A program made the position numbers and the translations under genes. A stretch of 64,000 nucleotides of DNA from positions 6,119,001 to 6,183,000 of the forward strand of contig JAEOAD010000005.1 in NCBI GenBank assembly GCA_036365145.1. Reading direction: 5' to 3'. The DNA comes from Orientallactaga sibirica. Its lineage: Eukaryota; Chordata; Mammalia; Rodentia; Dipodidae. The stretch's first letter is position 1. Each line of letters starts with the position of its first letter. The notes below the pieces were generated by a model, which saw only the letters and a list, made by a program, of their open reading frames with translations, was not told the DNA's origin and did no database searches. Below are positions 10,641 to 22,963 of this stretch, piece by piece.

Positions 10641-11811
10641 AGTGTGTATGGTACAAATTATACTTCATGCAAAGTGTAACATTACCAGTCTCCCCAGGTA
10701 AATGTTTTGGGGCAGAGTCAGTCTGACCACCTGGCATAGTCAGGAAGAGGCCCAAGGAGGGCTCTTCAAGTGTAATGTCTTATTCCATTTATTGTGGTTG
10801 CTGCCTGACTTACTGGAATTGCACGTACTGGCCCGAAAATACCTTCAGACTCCCCACCATCATTCTGAGATAGAATTAGTCTCCATCTCTTGCCTCTGGC
10901 AAATAATTCCGTTCTGATACAAATCAGAAGATGAAAGATAGTGTTCCACAGTTTGGTTCAAATGAAAGTATCAGTGTAGTTAGCAATACCATGTTTGGTC
11001 TGACAATGAGAAGTCTTTTGAACATTTAAAACAAGAGAGAGGAAAGAGAGGTAACGTTTCTTTCCACTTGGGAATCACCTTTTGTAAGCTTTGTCTTACC
11101 TCCCTCCATCGTTCGGAACAAATTGAATTCTGGATTGAGAAATTAAGAGTCACTTGCCCTTAGCACGTATCTCCTGTTATCTCTGGAAGCTGTTTCCAGA
11201 ACTTGGGTTGGTTGGTTGAGTAGTGGACGTGTTTAGATAGTATATGTTTTAAGAGGGCTTAGGAACACATGACAACATGCGATGGCCTCTGCAATAAAAT
11301 CTACAGTAAATCATTTTCCCAGGGAAGGAAGAAAGGGATAAATGAAGTTCAGAAGTTACATACCTGAACCTAATGTAGGAAGAATTGTCATGGTGGAAAT
11401 TTAAGTCTCAGAGGGCTTACCATGTACGTGACTGGAAGGATATTAGATTTGTGTCAGTCTACAGAAGGAAGGAGACCTGTGTAATAACGACGGGAGATGT
11501 TCACGTCTGAGCGGGGCTACTTGAGGAGAGAGTCTTCACTCTGACAATGTAGTCACAGTGAAGGGGTTAGGCTAGGGAGTTCCTTGAGTAAGGCCGTCAA
11601 CTCTCTGACCCTACACTAAGTTTCTTAGTTCGCATTCTGTCACATGTGGTTGTGTGTGATGGAGGGTTACCATCGGGTTCTAACTCAGGTTCCTATTTTA
11701 TCTCCTCTTTATGCATCTCTGTTATTTTAGTTAGCTGTTGAAAAGAAATCCTATTACTTTTTTTGGATTCATTATCATTCTCTTTTTCTAATTTTAATAT
11801 ATAAGTATATA
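10641..11811 (+). other. Intron 1, no recognised element
   Basis: Unique-looking AT-rich DNA. It ends in a TATATA/TGTGTG-rich stretch that served as the target of the LTR at 11820. Confidence 0.45.
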
Positions 11812-11819
11812 TGTGTGTA

Positions 11820-12169
11820 TGGTGGTTTGATTCAGGTATCCCCCATAAACTTAGGTGTTCTGAATGCTAGGTTCCCAGCTAATGGAGATTTGGAAATTAA
11901 CACCTCTTGGAGGCAGTGTATTGTTGGGGGTGGGCTTATGGGTGTTATAGCCAGTGTCCCCTTGCCAGTGTTTGGCGCACTCTCCTGTTGCTGTTATCCA
12001 CCTGGCTATTGGGGAGGAGGTGATGTCCACCCTCTGCTCATGCCATCGTTTTCCCTGCCATCATGGAACTTCCCTTCAAGCCTATAAGCCAAAATAAACT
12101 TCTTCCCCCCCCCCCAAATCTGCTCTTCGTCGGGTGATTTCTGCCAGCAATGTGAACCTGACTGCAACC
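11820..12169 (+). mobile_element. Solo LTR, same MaLR family as 22963-24825
   Basis: The 350 bp from TGGTGGTTTGATTCAGG to CTGACTGCAAC align end to end with the LTRs of the full element, with perhaps 10-15% mismatches by eye. AATAAA follows AAGCC as in the full element. The flanks share GTGTGT (11813-11818 and 12170-12175), so it is most likely a solo LTR left by LTR-LTR recombination. A C-run near 12107 interrupts it. Confidence 0.88.
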
Positions 12170-12784
12170 GTGTGTGTTTCTATCAAAATATATAGATGTA
12201 TATCATTGGCAAATTATTTACCGATTGTATCGACTTCTGCTTTCTGCGGGATGAAACTGAAAATAGCATTTAATAAAAGACTTTCTTTTTGCAGCGTTGT
12301 TGTAGATACTGACTCTTCTTACAGTGTTTCTGTTACTTCAAAGATTCCCCTAGAACACATGCATCTCCTAAGTATGAAGAGTCCTATAAATGGTGCTTAT
12401 GATAAATGCCTTGAATCCGTGTTTTAACTGTGTACATGAGACGATAATTGCTATTGATTGCTAGTATCTGCTCAGAAGCTGCCTACTGACTAGAAGCACA
12501 AACAGGTAGCACCCTGCTCAAGGAACTCTGGGCAATTACCCAGTCCAGCGCTGCTGGCAGGACCAGAGCAATCCTTCCTACCTTTTTCCTTCCATGTGGT
12601 AATAAAGTCAGTACCCGCTAAACTTCCCCAGAGTGTAGTTTGTTGTTGTTGGTTTGGTTACATAAATCAAGACCTCTCCTTCCATTTGTTCACCACATTA
12701 ATCTCTCGATAGGATAAAACTTGGCCTAAGGGAGTTTATATTCTGACTGAGAAGCTTCAGCTAATGCGGGGGCCAGTGTCCTGG
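12170..12784 (+). other. Intron 1, no recognised element
   Basis: AT-rich unique-looking sequence. A 97-residue open frame at 12134-12427 begins inside the LTR and has no recognisable product. Confidence 0.45.
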
Positions 12785-13375
12785 CTTGTGTTTCCATACT
12801 AAATAAACACCTGGGGCTGGGGACTTATAAGGAGAAGGGTGTATGCAAACTCACAGGTCTAAGTGGAAAGGCCCATATTACTGATGGTAAAGTGGCATAT
12901 AACAAGAGATCGAGAGCCCATGTGTACATGTGGGTTCTGGGCGCTCTCTTTTTTTTTTTTTTTTTTTTTTTTAGATTTATTTATATATATTTATTTATTT
13001 GAGACAGGGAGAGAGAGAGAGAGAGAGAGAGAGAATGGGTTTACCAGAGCCTCTAGCCATTGCAGACGAACTCCAGATGCATGTGCCACCATATGCATCT
13101 GGCTTACGTGGGACCTGGAGAATTGAACCTGGGTCCTTTGGCTTCACAGGCATGCACCTTAACTGCTAAGCCATCTCTCCAGCCCCTGGGTTCTGTCTTA
13201 TGATGCCGTCAAGATTCAGTCCTGGAGCCACCTTGATGAACTAATCTCCTAGTTGTTGCCCAGCAACTCTACCTCTAAATATGGTCAAATGAACTTTGTG
13301 CCCTCTTAATACTTCATGATGGAGATCAAATGTCCACACATGTGAACCCTCTGGGGGACACACTCACACATCTGC
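12785..13375 (-). mobile_element. Ancient MaLR-type LTR, split by a younger SINE
   Basis: ACTTATAAGGAGAAGG near the start and GATGGAGATCAAATGTC near the end resemble ancient LTRs read antisense. The SINE at 12940-13186 interrupts it. Identity is by resemblance only. Confidence 0.4.
12940..13186 (-). mobile_element. tRNA-derived SINE (short form), nested
   Basis: It carries the full minus-strand signature: a T-rich tail, a (GA)n tract at 13009-13034, then the body ending CTAAGCCATCTCTCCAGCCC. The flanks repeat TGGGTTCTG at 12931-12939 and 13187-13195. Confidence 0.9.
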
Positions 13376-14691
13376 TTAGCTAGTGGCCAGTGCTTTCGGG
13401 ACAAGCTAGCAAATGCCAGTTTATAAGAAGACCCTGTCTTTCCATCATGGTAGATGCGAGTAAGTGGTTAGAGAAGGTGTTTCTAGGAATTAAGCTACTG
13501 TCTAGATTATGGAAACAGACCTGTGTCTGTAATTCCTGAAATGTCTAGAGGAAGTGAGTGCTTTCCAAAAATATGACGCAACAGAACGTTTTACTGGGAG
13601 GAGGATCTTAGGCTGTTAGTAGAAAGTGTTTTTCTTCAGCACTCTCATTAACTACTTCTTCAAACCTTCGCGTTCCTTTTCTCGCGTGGTTTAGTTCAAG
13701 GATCGTGATTCCCATCAGTTTTGTACAGGCGAGGACCTTGGTAGGCTTCAGCGAAGGGGCAGCCAAGGCCGGCCAGCCTGGGAGCTTCCCAACTGAGTAA
13801 AGACTACTAGAGGCCTTTGGGCAGATATTTTCAAAATGTGCTAGTTAATACCCACAAGAGGTCTAGCTTTAAAACTTTTGACATGAATAATCACTGACCA
13901 TCTCTGAATTTTCCTTGGTAATGAAATGAAAACACATGGTCAACATTTTCCCTGTTCCATGGTTGAAGTGCTGCAGACTGTTTCTGGAGCCGTAAATCTC
14001 TATTCGGTTGGGCATTAGATGTGCTCATTCTATCAATTCCTATTGAAATTCTTAAACCAGTAACAAAATGAAAAACAGTTGTTCACACTGCATGAACTCA
14101 TAATTGTAACTCTAGAAGCCTTGAGCAATGTGTAGAAATGTTATTAAAACATTTTTTTTTTGTTTGCTACCCTTTCTGTGGTAAATTCCTCTGCTCCATT
14201 TTCCGAGCAAATGTAACAGTGGAAAGACAACCAGAATTTTTAGAGAAAAAATTTGAGGAATTTCTCTTTTACTTGTGTGGATTGACCTTCTCGCTGCCAT
14301 AAGCCACTTTTTGGCAAGGTGGAAAAGTCAGGAAATTCGGTTTACGTGTGCACTTGAAGCTTTCAGTTCAGATTCGTGGGTCAAATCTTGGGAGAAGCTC
14401 AATAATTAAGGACAAAGCTTACACATTCGAACTGTCAATTGTAGTTGATAGGTCAGACCTGGGAAAAGGAAGAAAGTATGAGAGTGACGGTGGAGAGGAA
14501 GAAAGTCCATAAGAGTCAGAAGGAAGAAGAGAACAAATCGAGGTTGATGGGAATTAGAAGATGGTTTGTCCTCTTAAGTTAGAGAAAACACTGTTCCGTG
14601 TAGCTCTTTCTTCTTGGCAAAAGCTACCTTATGAAACAAAATGGTTACTTGTAGATATATAGCAGGTTTGGCTATTGCTAAGTTTCTTATG
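13376..14691 (+). other. Intron 1, repeat-free stretch of 1.3 kb
   Basis: No transposon or ORF of note. It contains an A/T-rich tract near 14150-14162. Confidence 0.45.
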
Positions 14692-14707
14692 GTTTTATTC
14701 ATTTTTA

Positions 14708-14933
14708 AAAAAGATTTTCTGTTTATTTATTTATTTATGTATTTATTTATTTATTTATGTATTTTTATTTATGTATTTATTTATTTATTTATTTATTTAT
14801 GACAGAGAGAGGGAGAGTGAGAATGGGCCCTTCTAGCCACTGCAAATGAACTCCAGATGCAGCGCCACCATGTGCATCTGGCTTACATGGGACCCGGAGA
14901 TTTGAACCAGGGCTTTGCCATCTCTCCAGCCTC
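14708..14933 (-). mobile_element. tRNA-derived SINE with a long (TTTA)n tail
   Basis: The body (14803-14933) ends CCATCTCTCCAGCC but lacks part of the A-box region. An imperfect (TTTA)n/(TTTATG)n tract of about 85 bp at 14715-14800 is the expanded tail. The flanks repeat GTTTTATTCATTTT at 14692 and 14934. Confidence 0.88.
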
Positions 14934-14947
14934 GTTTTATTCATTTT

Positions 14948-15065
14948 AATAATGGTATCTACCAAGTCAGGTGTGGTGTCACCCAGCTGTAATACTAGCA
15001 CCTCCTTGGAATCCGAGACAGGTTTGCTGTCAATTCCAGACCAGCGTGAGCTACGAAGGGAGACC
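14948..15065 (+). mobile_element. Old B1-like fragment
   Basis: CAGGTGTGGTGTCACCC, AATACTAGCACC and CAGACCAGCGTGAGCTACG follow the order of a B1 element but are strongly diverged. Confidence 0.45.
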
Positions 15066-16436
15066 CCTTTTGAATATAATTAACAAGTAGCTAACAGTGA
15101 TTGAGTTCCCACCAAGCACCACCTCTTCTCTAAATGCCTTACACACAGTCGTGCTGTCATTCTCAGGACATCCACCAAGGCAGGCCCTAATCATTTCCCC
15201 ACATCACAGGGGTAAATACCCAAGCTTCCAGGCTGACACCCAGCCCTGGGCACACCATCTGTGAGAAGTGGATGGAGCCATGCGTGACATGTCTGGCTGT
15301 TCGGAGTCCCTGCTCATGATCTGGTCATTCTGGGTGCAGCCACCATCTCTCTCAGTCTTTGTGTTGCTTATTTGTTTCAGAGGCTCTCAGAAGTAGTTGA
15401 AGGGGAAAGAGCAACAGTTCTTTGGAGCATGGGTTCAAGTATGAACAGCACCTTCTGAAGGAAGCTTTCAGCTTACTTTGTGCGGTTCTCCAAGGGCCAG
15501 ATTAAGTGCGCATCAGGCACAACAGTCTGCTAATAAATCGGCAAGCTATCTTGTACCTGCTGATAGCTTTATAAAATGATATAAAATAATTAGCCTATAA
15601 AATCATTAGCCTGTCCCTTGGTGCCTACAGAGCGTGAGGCAGAACGGAGAGGTTGCCCTCTTGCTCCTTGGCACATGTTAACTTTCACTTCCTCTTCGAG
15701 CTGAGAGAGCCCTTCACTTTGGGTGCCCTTGGACCTGATCAAAAACAGCAGCTAGTGGAAGGCCAAGGAATGTTCTTTACGCCATAACTAGTTTGGAACT
15801 TCTATCTTACACTTGTGTCTGGTTGAAACACTCCAGATTTTCATTTAGTATTTCATATGGGGATTTATTCTGACATATATTTGAGAACTTACCTTTCTAT
15901 GTTGCCAACTCCCGAGGAGACTTTCCGTCATTATGTCTGTGAAATTGCATTGTACACTATAAAGTATATCGGGAATTAATATCATTTTGCATCTCACAAG
16001 AACTGTGACCACTGGGATTTTTAGTGTGCACGCTAGGACACCGAGGCCTGGCTGGGTTAGACGCTTTGTCTCAATTTAACAGTGAAGATTGGGGCGGGGG
16101 GAGAGTGGTCATTCTGATTCTAAATTTAGTTTATCCTTTATATCATTGCTGTTCTTAACGTGCTACAAGACATAATATAACTACACTCAAAGATTATCAG
16201 CAGGAGTTCTTGGTTCTCTCTCTCTCATGTGGTGTATGTTTTATGCACATGTATGTACTCTTGTGGCAACCCATGTCCTCATCTGCAGTGGGGTGCACTG
16301 GTCTATGTTGGCCATAACAGAATGCTAGCTGTCCTGCTCCATAGCCCTTCTGTCCAGTTTTGTTTGAATCCAGGTCTTTTCCTGACCCCAGAACCTTCCA
16401 AGTTTTCCACTCCACTACAAGACTGAGATTCCCAGT
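15066..16436 (+). other. Intron 1, no recognised element
   Basis: Unique-looking sequence. Small open frames at 16197-16426 have no recognisable product. Confidence 0.45.
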
Positions 16437-16437
16437 T

Positions 16438-16648
16438 TTTTAAAAAAGATTTTTATTTATTTATTTGAGACAGAGAGAGGGAGAGAGAGAGAGTGAGAAT
16501 GGGTGCACCAGGGCCTCTAGTTACTGCAAAAGAACTCCAGACATATGCCTACCATGTGCATCTGGCTAATGTGGGACCTGGAGAATTGAACCTGGGTCCT
16601 TAGGCTTTGCAGGCCTGTGCCTTAACCGCTAAGCCATCTCTCCAGCCC
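16438..16648 (-). mobile_element. tRNA-derived SINE (short form)
   Basis: Full minus-strand copy from (ATTT)n and GAGACAGAGAGAGGG to CTAAGCCATCTCTCCAGCCC. No clear target duplication was found. Confidence 0.9.
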
Positions 16649-16776
16649 TCCTTTGTTTTGTTTTTTGAATTGAGATTCTGGTGATTTGAACTCCCAAGCC
16701 CCTTAAGAACCTTATGTTTGTAAGGAAGCACAGTTAGTCACAGAGACATCTCTCTGCTCCTCCTGGGGCTATTTTT

Positions 16777-16780
16777 GTTT

Positions 16781-16846
<66 letters not shown>

Positions 16847-16978
16847 TTTTTTTTTTTTTTGAGGTAGGGTCTCACTCTAGCTCAGGTTGACCTGGAATTC
16901 ACTCTGTATTCTCAGGGTAGCCTCGAACTCATGGTGCTCCTCCTACCTCTGCCTCCTGAGTGCTGGGATTAAAGGCGT
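16777..16978 (-). mobile_element. B1-like SINE, 5'-truncated, with an (AT)n-expanded tail
   Basis: Reverse-strand B1 body (16861-16978) preceded by a T-run and about 60 bp of pure AT at 16782-16842. Perfect 13-bp duplications TGGGGCTATTTTT at 16764-16776 and 16979-16991 enclose the whole block, so the AT tract arose from the SINE tail. The copy lacks its first 15-20 bp. Confidence 0.92.
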
Positions 16979-17399
16979 TGGGGCTATTTTTAATTGCTGC
17001 CCCATAATGATGAAAGTGACCTGTGTGGTTCAATACGAGGAACATTTGGCTGTTTTGCAGCCCCGCCAGAGGTAGAGAGGTCTGGTACCCTATTGTGCAG
17101 GGAGAATGTGGGGTAACTTTGCTAGATAAATGTTCACGACTCAGTGATCTCACTCATTCGAGTGCCCTTGTTCACTGATAGAGCAGAGCCGAGACTCCTG
17201 CCTTGTGAACCTGTGCTTGGGGCATTTAGAAGATCTAAAATTGGAATCCTTCACACCACCACAGTCCTGGTACTTTCCTTCCTCTCATGTCTTTATTTTC
17301 TGAGGCCATCTCAACAGAATGGCTTCTTCTTTTTTTTTGTATGCAACAGAGTAGGAGAGGGAGAATTGACTTGCCGGGCACCCAGCACTGCAATGGACT

Positions 17400-17484
17400 C
17401 CCCCTTGGGCGCATGCACAACCTTGTGTCAGTCACACTGTGTCCAGAGTTTGTTTGCAGTGGCTCGAGGCTCTGGCACACCCTT

Positions 17485-17517
<33 letters not shown>

Positions 17518-17607
17518 GTCTTTCTGTCTCTGTCTTTCTTTCTCTCCCTGCCTCATTCTCACCCTTAAATAATGAATAAATAAATAAATAAAATGTTTTA
17601 AAAAAAT
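17400..17607 (+). mobile_element. tRNA-derived SINE, 5'-truncated (long form)
   Basis: The 3' half of the family is clear: CAGAGTTTGTTTGCAGTGGC, GGCACACCC, then (CT)n from 17483 and (AAAT)n. The segment before it resembles the insert of the long form, but the head is missing. Confidence 0.7.
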
Positions 17608-17621
17608 AAGTTTCCCTGGGA

Positions 17622-17715
17622 TTGTAGCTCATTAGGAGATCATTTGCCTAGCATATGCAAAAGCCCTGAGTTCAATTCCCAGCACTACACATGTTTAAAA
17701 GCAAAAAAAAAGAGA
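17622..17715 (+). mobile_element. ID element (BC1-type SINE)
   Basis: GGGATTGTAGCTCATTAGGAG, TTGCCTAGCATATGC and GAGTTCAATTCCCAGCAC match the tRNA-Ala-derived ID element with A and B boxes. An A-rich tail ends it. The extra base changes show it is old. Confidence 0.85.
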
Positions 17716-17777
17716 GATACTTTTAGCATAACGTATTATTTTGAGGACGTTCTAATTTGAAATTTTACTTTCTATTT

Positions 17778-17920
17778 TCTTTTTTTCTTTTTTTTTTTTT
17801 TTTTTTTTTTTGAGGTAGGGTCTTACTGAACTGGAATTCACTATGTAGTTTCAGGGTGGATCTCGAACTCACGGCGATCCTGCCATGTCTGCCTTGATAA
17901 TTACAAGCATATTAAAGGAA
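17778..17920 (-). mobile_element. Diverged B1-like SINE
   Basis: A long T-run (17778-17811) is followed by GAGGTAGGGTCTTACT and a shortened body with an internal deletion, losing similarity near 17915. Confidence 0.8.
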
Positions 17921-18560
17921 AAGTGAAATGCTTGCTTTTCTAAAAGCTCTGCTGTCGGCAGTTGGTGATGACTTCATCATGGTCACCTGAGAGCGAGCGC
18001 TGCTGACTGTTTTAATTGACTGGTGCTGAGCAGAATGCTGTTGTGTACATTTTATTGAAGATTGTAATATTTTATATTTACTTCAGTTGACTTGGAAATT
18101 GGGTGTATACAATGACTTAACTAAAGCACTAATCTGTAACACATCTTAGGAACCTGATCTTTAAGTTAATAAATAATTTCCTTTGGATGTATTTTCTGTC
18201 TCTAGTAAAAAAAAAATCATGGCTTTCTGAATCCTTTTACATTCACATTGACTTAGTGGGACTTTACACCTTTGTGCCTACTTGTTTTACAACGTAAAAT
18301 TGGTTAATGTGTGTCTTCTGTGATTAGCATGACTTCTATAATAATGTCGCTATCTGTCGCCACTGATGAAATCTCAAGTGAAGTACCAATATAAGAAACA
18401 GAAATGATCCTGATCTGTTTGGTGTGTAGGTGTACCCACACGCAAGGCTATATGTAAATACCTCTTTGTTATAAACTGAGGAAACTCCATTACTCCTTTT
18501 TTTTTTTTGTCCCTGAAGAAGAATGCTGTCTTACTGCAAATAATTAGAGAATTCAAATTA
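17921..18560 (+). other. Intron 1, no recognised element
   Basis: AT-rich unique-looking DNA with several TTTATAT runs. Confidence 0.4.
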
Positions 18561-18564
18561 AAGT

Positions 18565-18935
18565 GTGGGGGTTGGATAGATGGCTTAGTGGGTGAAGCTT
18601 GCCATACACACACACACACACACACACAAAATTGGAGGGCTGAGGTTTGGATTCCCCGCACCCACATAGATGCCAGGCAGGTGTGGTAGATTTGCTATAG
18701 TGGGCAGCCTATAATGCTGACACTCAGGAGGCAGAGGCCAGGGGTCTTTGGGGGCAAGCTAGCTAGCTAGATTAGCTGAGTTCAAGCGGGAGACCCCACC
18801 TACCTAAATCAGGTGCAAAAAGCAATTAAGGAACACACCTGCCGTAACCTTTGGCCTCCATATGCATGCACACGTGCACCCATGCACCTGTGAACAAGCA
18901 CACCTCCAGACACACCACGTGCATGTACACATTCC
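18565..18935 (+). mobile_element. B4-type composite SINE with internal (CA)n
   Basis: The head GGTTGGATAGATGGCTTAGTGG is tRNA-like, and a B1-like middle (GGAGGCAGAGGCC) and an ACACGTGCACCC end follow in the order of rodent B4 elements. A (CA)n tract at 18605-18629 interrupts it. Confidence 0.65.
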
Positions 18936-19359
18936 AAAGATTAAGATGTCATTGGTTTCTTTAGTCACGTGATACCTGCTAGAGAAATGGCTTTCGCTGC
19001 AACGTTATGAGAAGAATGAAGTTACAGAGGAATGAAGTGGTGCAGCATGGGAGCCTTCAGGGATTGAGCTTGAGGTAAAGGCACCCATCCGTGCCTTGGG
19101 AAACAAGGACGCGCATTGTCATATTGAGATGGGTCTTCTGCTCTGTGATGTCTAGGTAGCTACTCTGAGTTGCGTGTTTTAAAATGCTTGCTGCGTGCTG
19201 AAAGTCAAACGAATGGATCTGAAGTCTCAGCAGTGGGCTGTAGGAATCCTTACTGTCCGGGACGGCTAAGCTGGGCCTTTTGTTTTGAAGTGTCAGCAAA
19301 ACTTTCGATTCCTCGGGGATGTTCACATGCTTGCTTTTGTGTTCTTTTGACATTTGTGA
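18936..19359 (+). other. Intron 1, no recognised element
   Basis: No repeat or ORF that I can support. Confidence 0.4.
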
Positions 19360-19686
19360 TTTTGTGTGTGTGTGTGTGGGGGGGAGGGGATACGTATACG
19401 CATGCGTGTGTGTAGATGTGCGTGCCTCATGCTTATAGGTGGGTACGGAGGCCAGAATGTCACGTGCCCCCCTCGATCCCTCTTCCATGGTGTCTCCTTA
19501 ACATGGAGCCCACCACTGAAGTCTGAGCTGCTGTTTTCATACCAGAGACTCTTCCCTCTGTGCTTCTCAGTGTGTGCTCACAGCCAACTGTTTAGGTGGG
19601 GGCTGGGGGTTGAACTCAGATGGCCCTGCCAGGCTTTCCTGCTTGCCCAGCAAGTGCTCTCTCTCACAGAGCCATCCCTAGCCCCA
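19360..19686 (-). mobile_element. B4-type composite SINE (old)
   Basis: It starts at a (TG)n/G-run (19363-19389) and ends with GGGTTGAACTCAGATGG, CAGCAAGTGCTCTC and AGAGCCATCCCTAGCCCC, the reverse complement of a tRNA-derived head. Confidence 0.65.
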
Positions 19687-22113
19687 CTCCCTGCTTTGGT
19701 ATTTTATTTTAAAGAAGAACAGCTATTCAACTGGTCAGAAAGAATGACATAGCCCTCTTTGGATAATATCTATGGTGCACGGTATTCTGAAAGTAAATTG
19801 CAGGAAATGTCATTCTGTCTAGAAGAGCCTTTTCCCCTAAGTTTTATTTTGCATTTACTTTGCTTACTTAATAATATTATAATTTTTTTTTCCTATTTCT
19901 CTCACTCTCTTGAAAGACTTCTCCTGTTGATTATCCTGGAAGTGTGTTTTCAGAGACGGTATTTCCTTGGGGAGTCTTTGTCTACTCCTAAAGCCATAAC
20001 AATATGAACTGAGCAATAAAAAGCCAATTCCCTCCTGTGGGTTGTGCTTCAAATAGTCATTTCTTAGATACTGGCTAATAAAAACAGGAAAAGGATCATT
20101 TTTAAGTGCTTTGGTTGGGATTGCTTTACTTCCAATAAGGAGAATTGCCTCACAAGGGGAGCATGGGTAATAAAGATAGGACGAACTGAATAATTGTATT
20201 CATTGTAAGTGTCCAAAATTCTGAAGTTGTTGCCTGCAAATCTCATTTAATCACGGGACTGCTGTGCATCCATTGCCGTACATTGTTGTGAACGTCGGCC
20301 TCACCCTCTTCACGGAGGTGAATTTCAAATGCTCTTGGAGGTCTCCAGTGCCCTTTTCTGCTTAGGGGCATGGGTTGGCGATGAAGTGTACCTAACAGGG
20401 GCGCTTCAGACATCGACCAAGAATGAAGTGTGAAACAGAATCATCCAGAATCATGGATAGCTCAGTGTTGACAGCAAATCAGAGTACTTCCCAAGGAAAG
20501 AGTTTGAGGACCAAAGATGCCAAACAGCCCTGTCCAGGTCACTAGATGGCATGACTTTTAGAACGCTGAAAATGTTTGAGGTTCAGGTTCCTCCTGCATT
20601 TCCCTGTCACTATGCTTGTCCGGTTTTTCTTACTTTCAGAGGATTTGAGGTTAGTAGAGTAGCTGCTGAGAAAGTCCCTCGGGACTCTCTTGCTTGTTTA
20701 TGCCTGCACAGGGTGATCACAGCCACTGGTAGCTCTCATCTGCTGCCCAGCTGAGGCAGGGCTACAATTTGGCATGGTTTTGAAAGGTCCATACCTCCCT
20801 GTAGAAGTGGCCAAATCCTACTTGTAGCTATAGCAAAATCCAGCTTCTCTCTTTATCTGATCTGCCAGTTGCCCTTGCCTTTCGTAAGTATCCTCGTCTC
20901 CTCTTTAAAATACTCCCCAATGAACCGTTGGCTCTCAAATCCTCTTGAAGGCTGTTTGCTGGGGTCTCAACACAAGGCATAAAGAATGTGGGACAGAATG
21001 TGCTTCTGGTGTGGGGTCACCACAGGATGCCACTATGGTTGAATTCATCCCTGGGAATCTGGCTCTTCTCAGATGGGAATCTTCAGCTGACACTTAAGAG
21101 ACACACACTGGTTTTCTTCTCCAGGTTGGTGTATAATTCTTTACTTTCATAGATTAGAAAATCAAGCTCGATACACTAATGTGATTTGACTTCAAAAAAG
21201 AACCCAGACAAGCTGCTCCTTGTAGCACTGGTCTTGAAGAGCCATCTTGACGTTTGTTCAGCCCTGTTTTGCTGCTGTAGCTCAGAACTGACTGCAGATG
21301 GGTCTAGAGACCAGCTGTCTATGTCTCCTCCATTTCCCCAACGGCGACACTGAAATCACATACCTCAGTATTTTCTCTGTGACCCTGGTTTGCTGGCGGT
21401 CCACTGTTCTTTGAAGCATAATCTATGAAGTGCACCATGCTTAATAGTTGAACTGTCGGGGGGAATTAGTGAAGAAGAAATAACAGCTGGCCATGATTAT
21501 TATTGCCTGAAATCAAGATTTTGTGTTAGTAGGCATTAAGAGAATTGGGGAATTATTCAATACTTATTCCACGAGGGACCACTGGGAAGTCCAGATTCAT
21601 TAGATTGATGAAACATTTCAGGAGTCGAATCAAAAGATGAAAAATGATATGTAGTCTCTTGATCATCCTAAATGATTCGTTAGTCATTTTATTATGCTCA
21701 AATAATGTTCCACTGAGATTATCAAATTATTTTATACCTAGAGTCACTCTGATCCTGTGAAATTGGGAATTAATTGAAAAAAATAAATTACTAGTTTATT
21801 AGTATCACTGTTATAAGGGTCTGGATTTTATATGGTTTCTAATGCTAGTGCTTTGCTTTAGAAAACATCCCTTGCCTATTGTCTGTAAATTAAAGCTATT
21901 TTTTTTTACTTGGTCTTCATGTATGTATTTCTGTATGTATTCTGCAACCAGATTTCTTCTCCATATATACATGATTTCCTGGTCAAAATGGGGACTATAA
22001 TGCTTCCTCAGCATACCTTTTTGATTTGCTAGATGTCTTTTATTATGCTGTATTTCTTGGGATATTCTTCCCACGTGGCTACCCATCAAGACTTGGTAAA
22101 GTCAGGCCCAATT
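19687..22113 (+). other. Intron 1, 2.4 kb without recognised transposons
   Basis: Only AT-rich unique-looking sequence. No open frame over 100 codons. Possible regulatory DNA by absence of insertions only. Confidence 0.4.
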
Positions 22114-22129
22114 CAGTGTTAATTTTTAA

Positions 22130-22332
22130 AAAGATTTTATTTTTGTTTATTTATTAGAGACAGAGAGAGGGAAAGTGAGAATGGATGCTCCAGGGCCTGT
22201 AGCCACTGCAAATGAACTCCAGATGCACGCACCCCCTTGTGCATCTGGCTTACATGGGTCCTGGGGAATGGAACCGGGGTCCTTAGGCTTCACAGGCAAA
22301 CGCCTTAACCGCTAAGCCATCTCTCCAGCCCT
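22130..22332 (-). mobile_element. tRNA-derived SINE (short form)
   Basis: Complete minus-strand copy ending CTAAGCCATCTCTCCAGCCC. The 16-bp duplications CAGTGTTAATTTTTAA lie at 22114-22129 and 22333-22348. Confidence 0.93.
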
Positions 22333-22348
22333 CAGTGTTAATTTTTAA

Positions 22349-22956
22349 CAAATGAAATTCTCCTTAATTTCCTTGGCTATATCTTTGTTGATAATACTTT
22401 CCCCCTTACTTTGAGAAAGCGTGTTGGTGCTCCCCATCATGTGTGTAAAATTTGCTCTGAGCACCGTGGCATTTTTATTTGTGTGCAACAGGATCATGCT
22501 ATGGCAGATGCAAAAGTGGCTATGTACGTAACAAGGGCTTCTTACTCAAGGTGACCAGGACTGGAGCATGGAAAGATGAAGAAGAGCTTGGTGGACATGC
22601 ATGGCTGGGAAGCAGGAACCAGTGAGTGGGATACAAGGAAAGGGAGGTAATGTCAGTTGAGCCTCACATTAGAGAGCTAGACTCATTCATGTGACCATGA
22701 AAGCAATATGAAAACAAGTGGATGCCATGTTTAACAAGGACAGCTTTTTATAGACTTAGAAAGATCACAGGAAAAGCATGTAAATCACAGGTTTTATGGA
22801 GGACTTATTTTCATGTGAAAAACAGGCATCATTAGTTTAACTCTTTCCTGGCTCGGAGTATGTTCGTGATTGGCGATTTTGGGAGGGATAATGTCAACAT
22901 CTCCACGTCATGTCCGTGGGAGGGCACCGACCTCAGGAAGCACTTCCTCAAGGAAG
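22349..22956 (+). other. Intron 1, no recognised element
   Basis: Unique-looking sequence up to the target of the LTR retrotransposon. Confidence 0.4.
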
Positions 22957-22963
22957 GAAGGGG

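Noticed and set aside
17144..17572. 142-codon frame
   Set aside because: The second half is SINE sequence with a (CT)n tract giving serine-leucine runs; no start context or domain.
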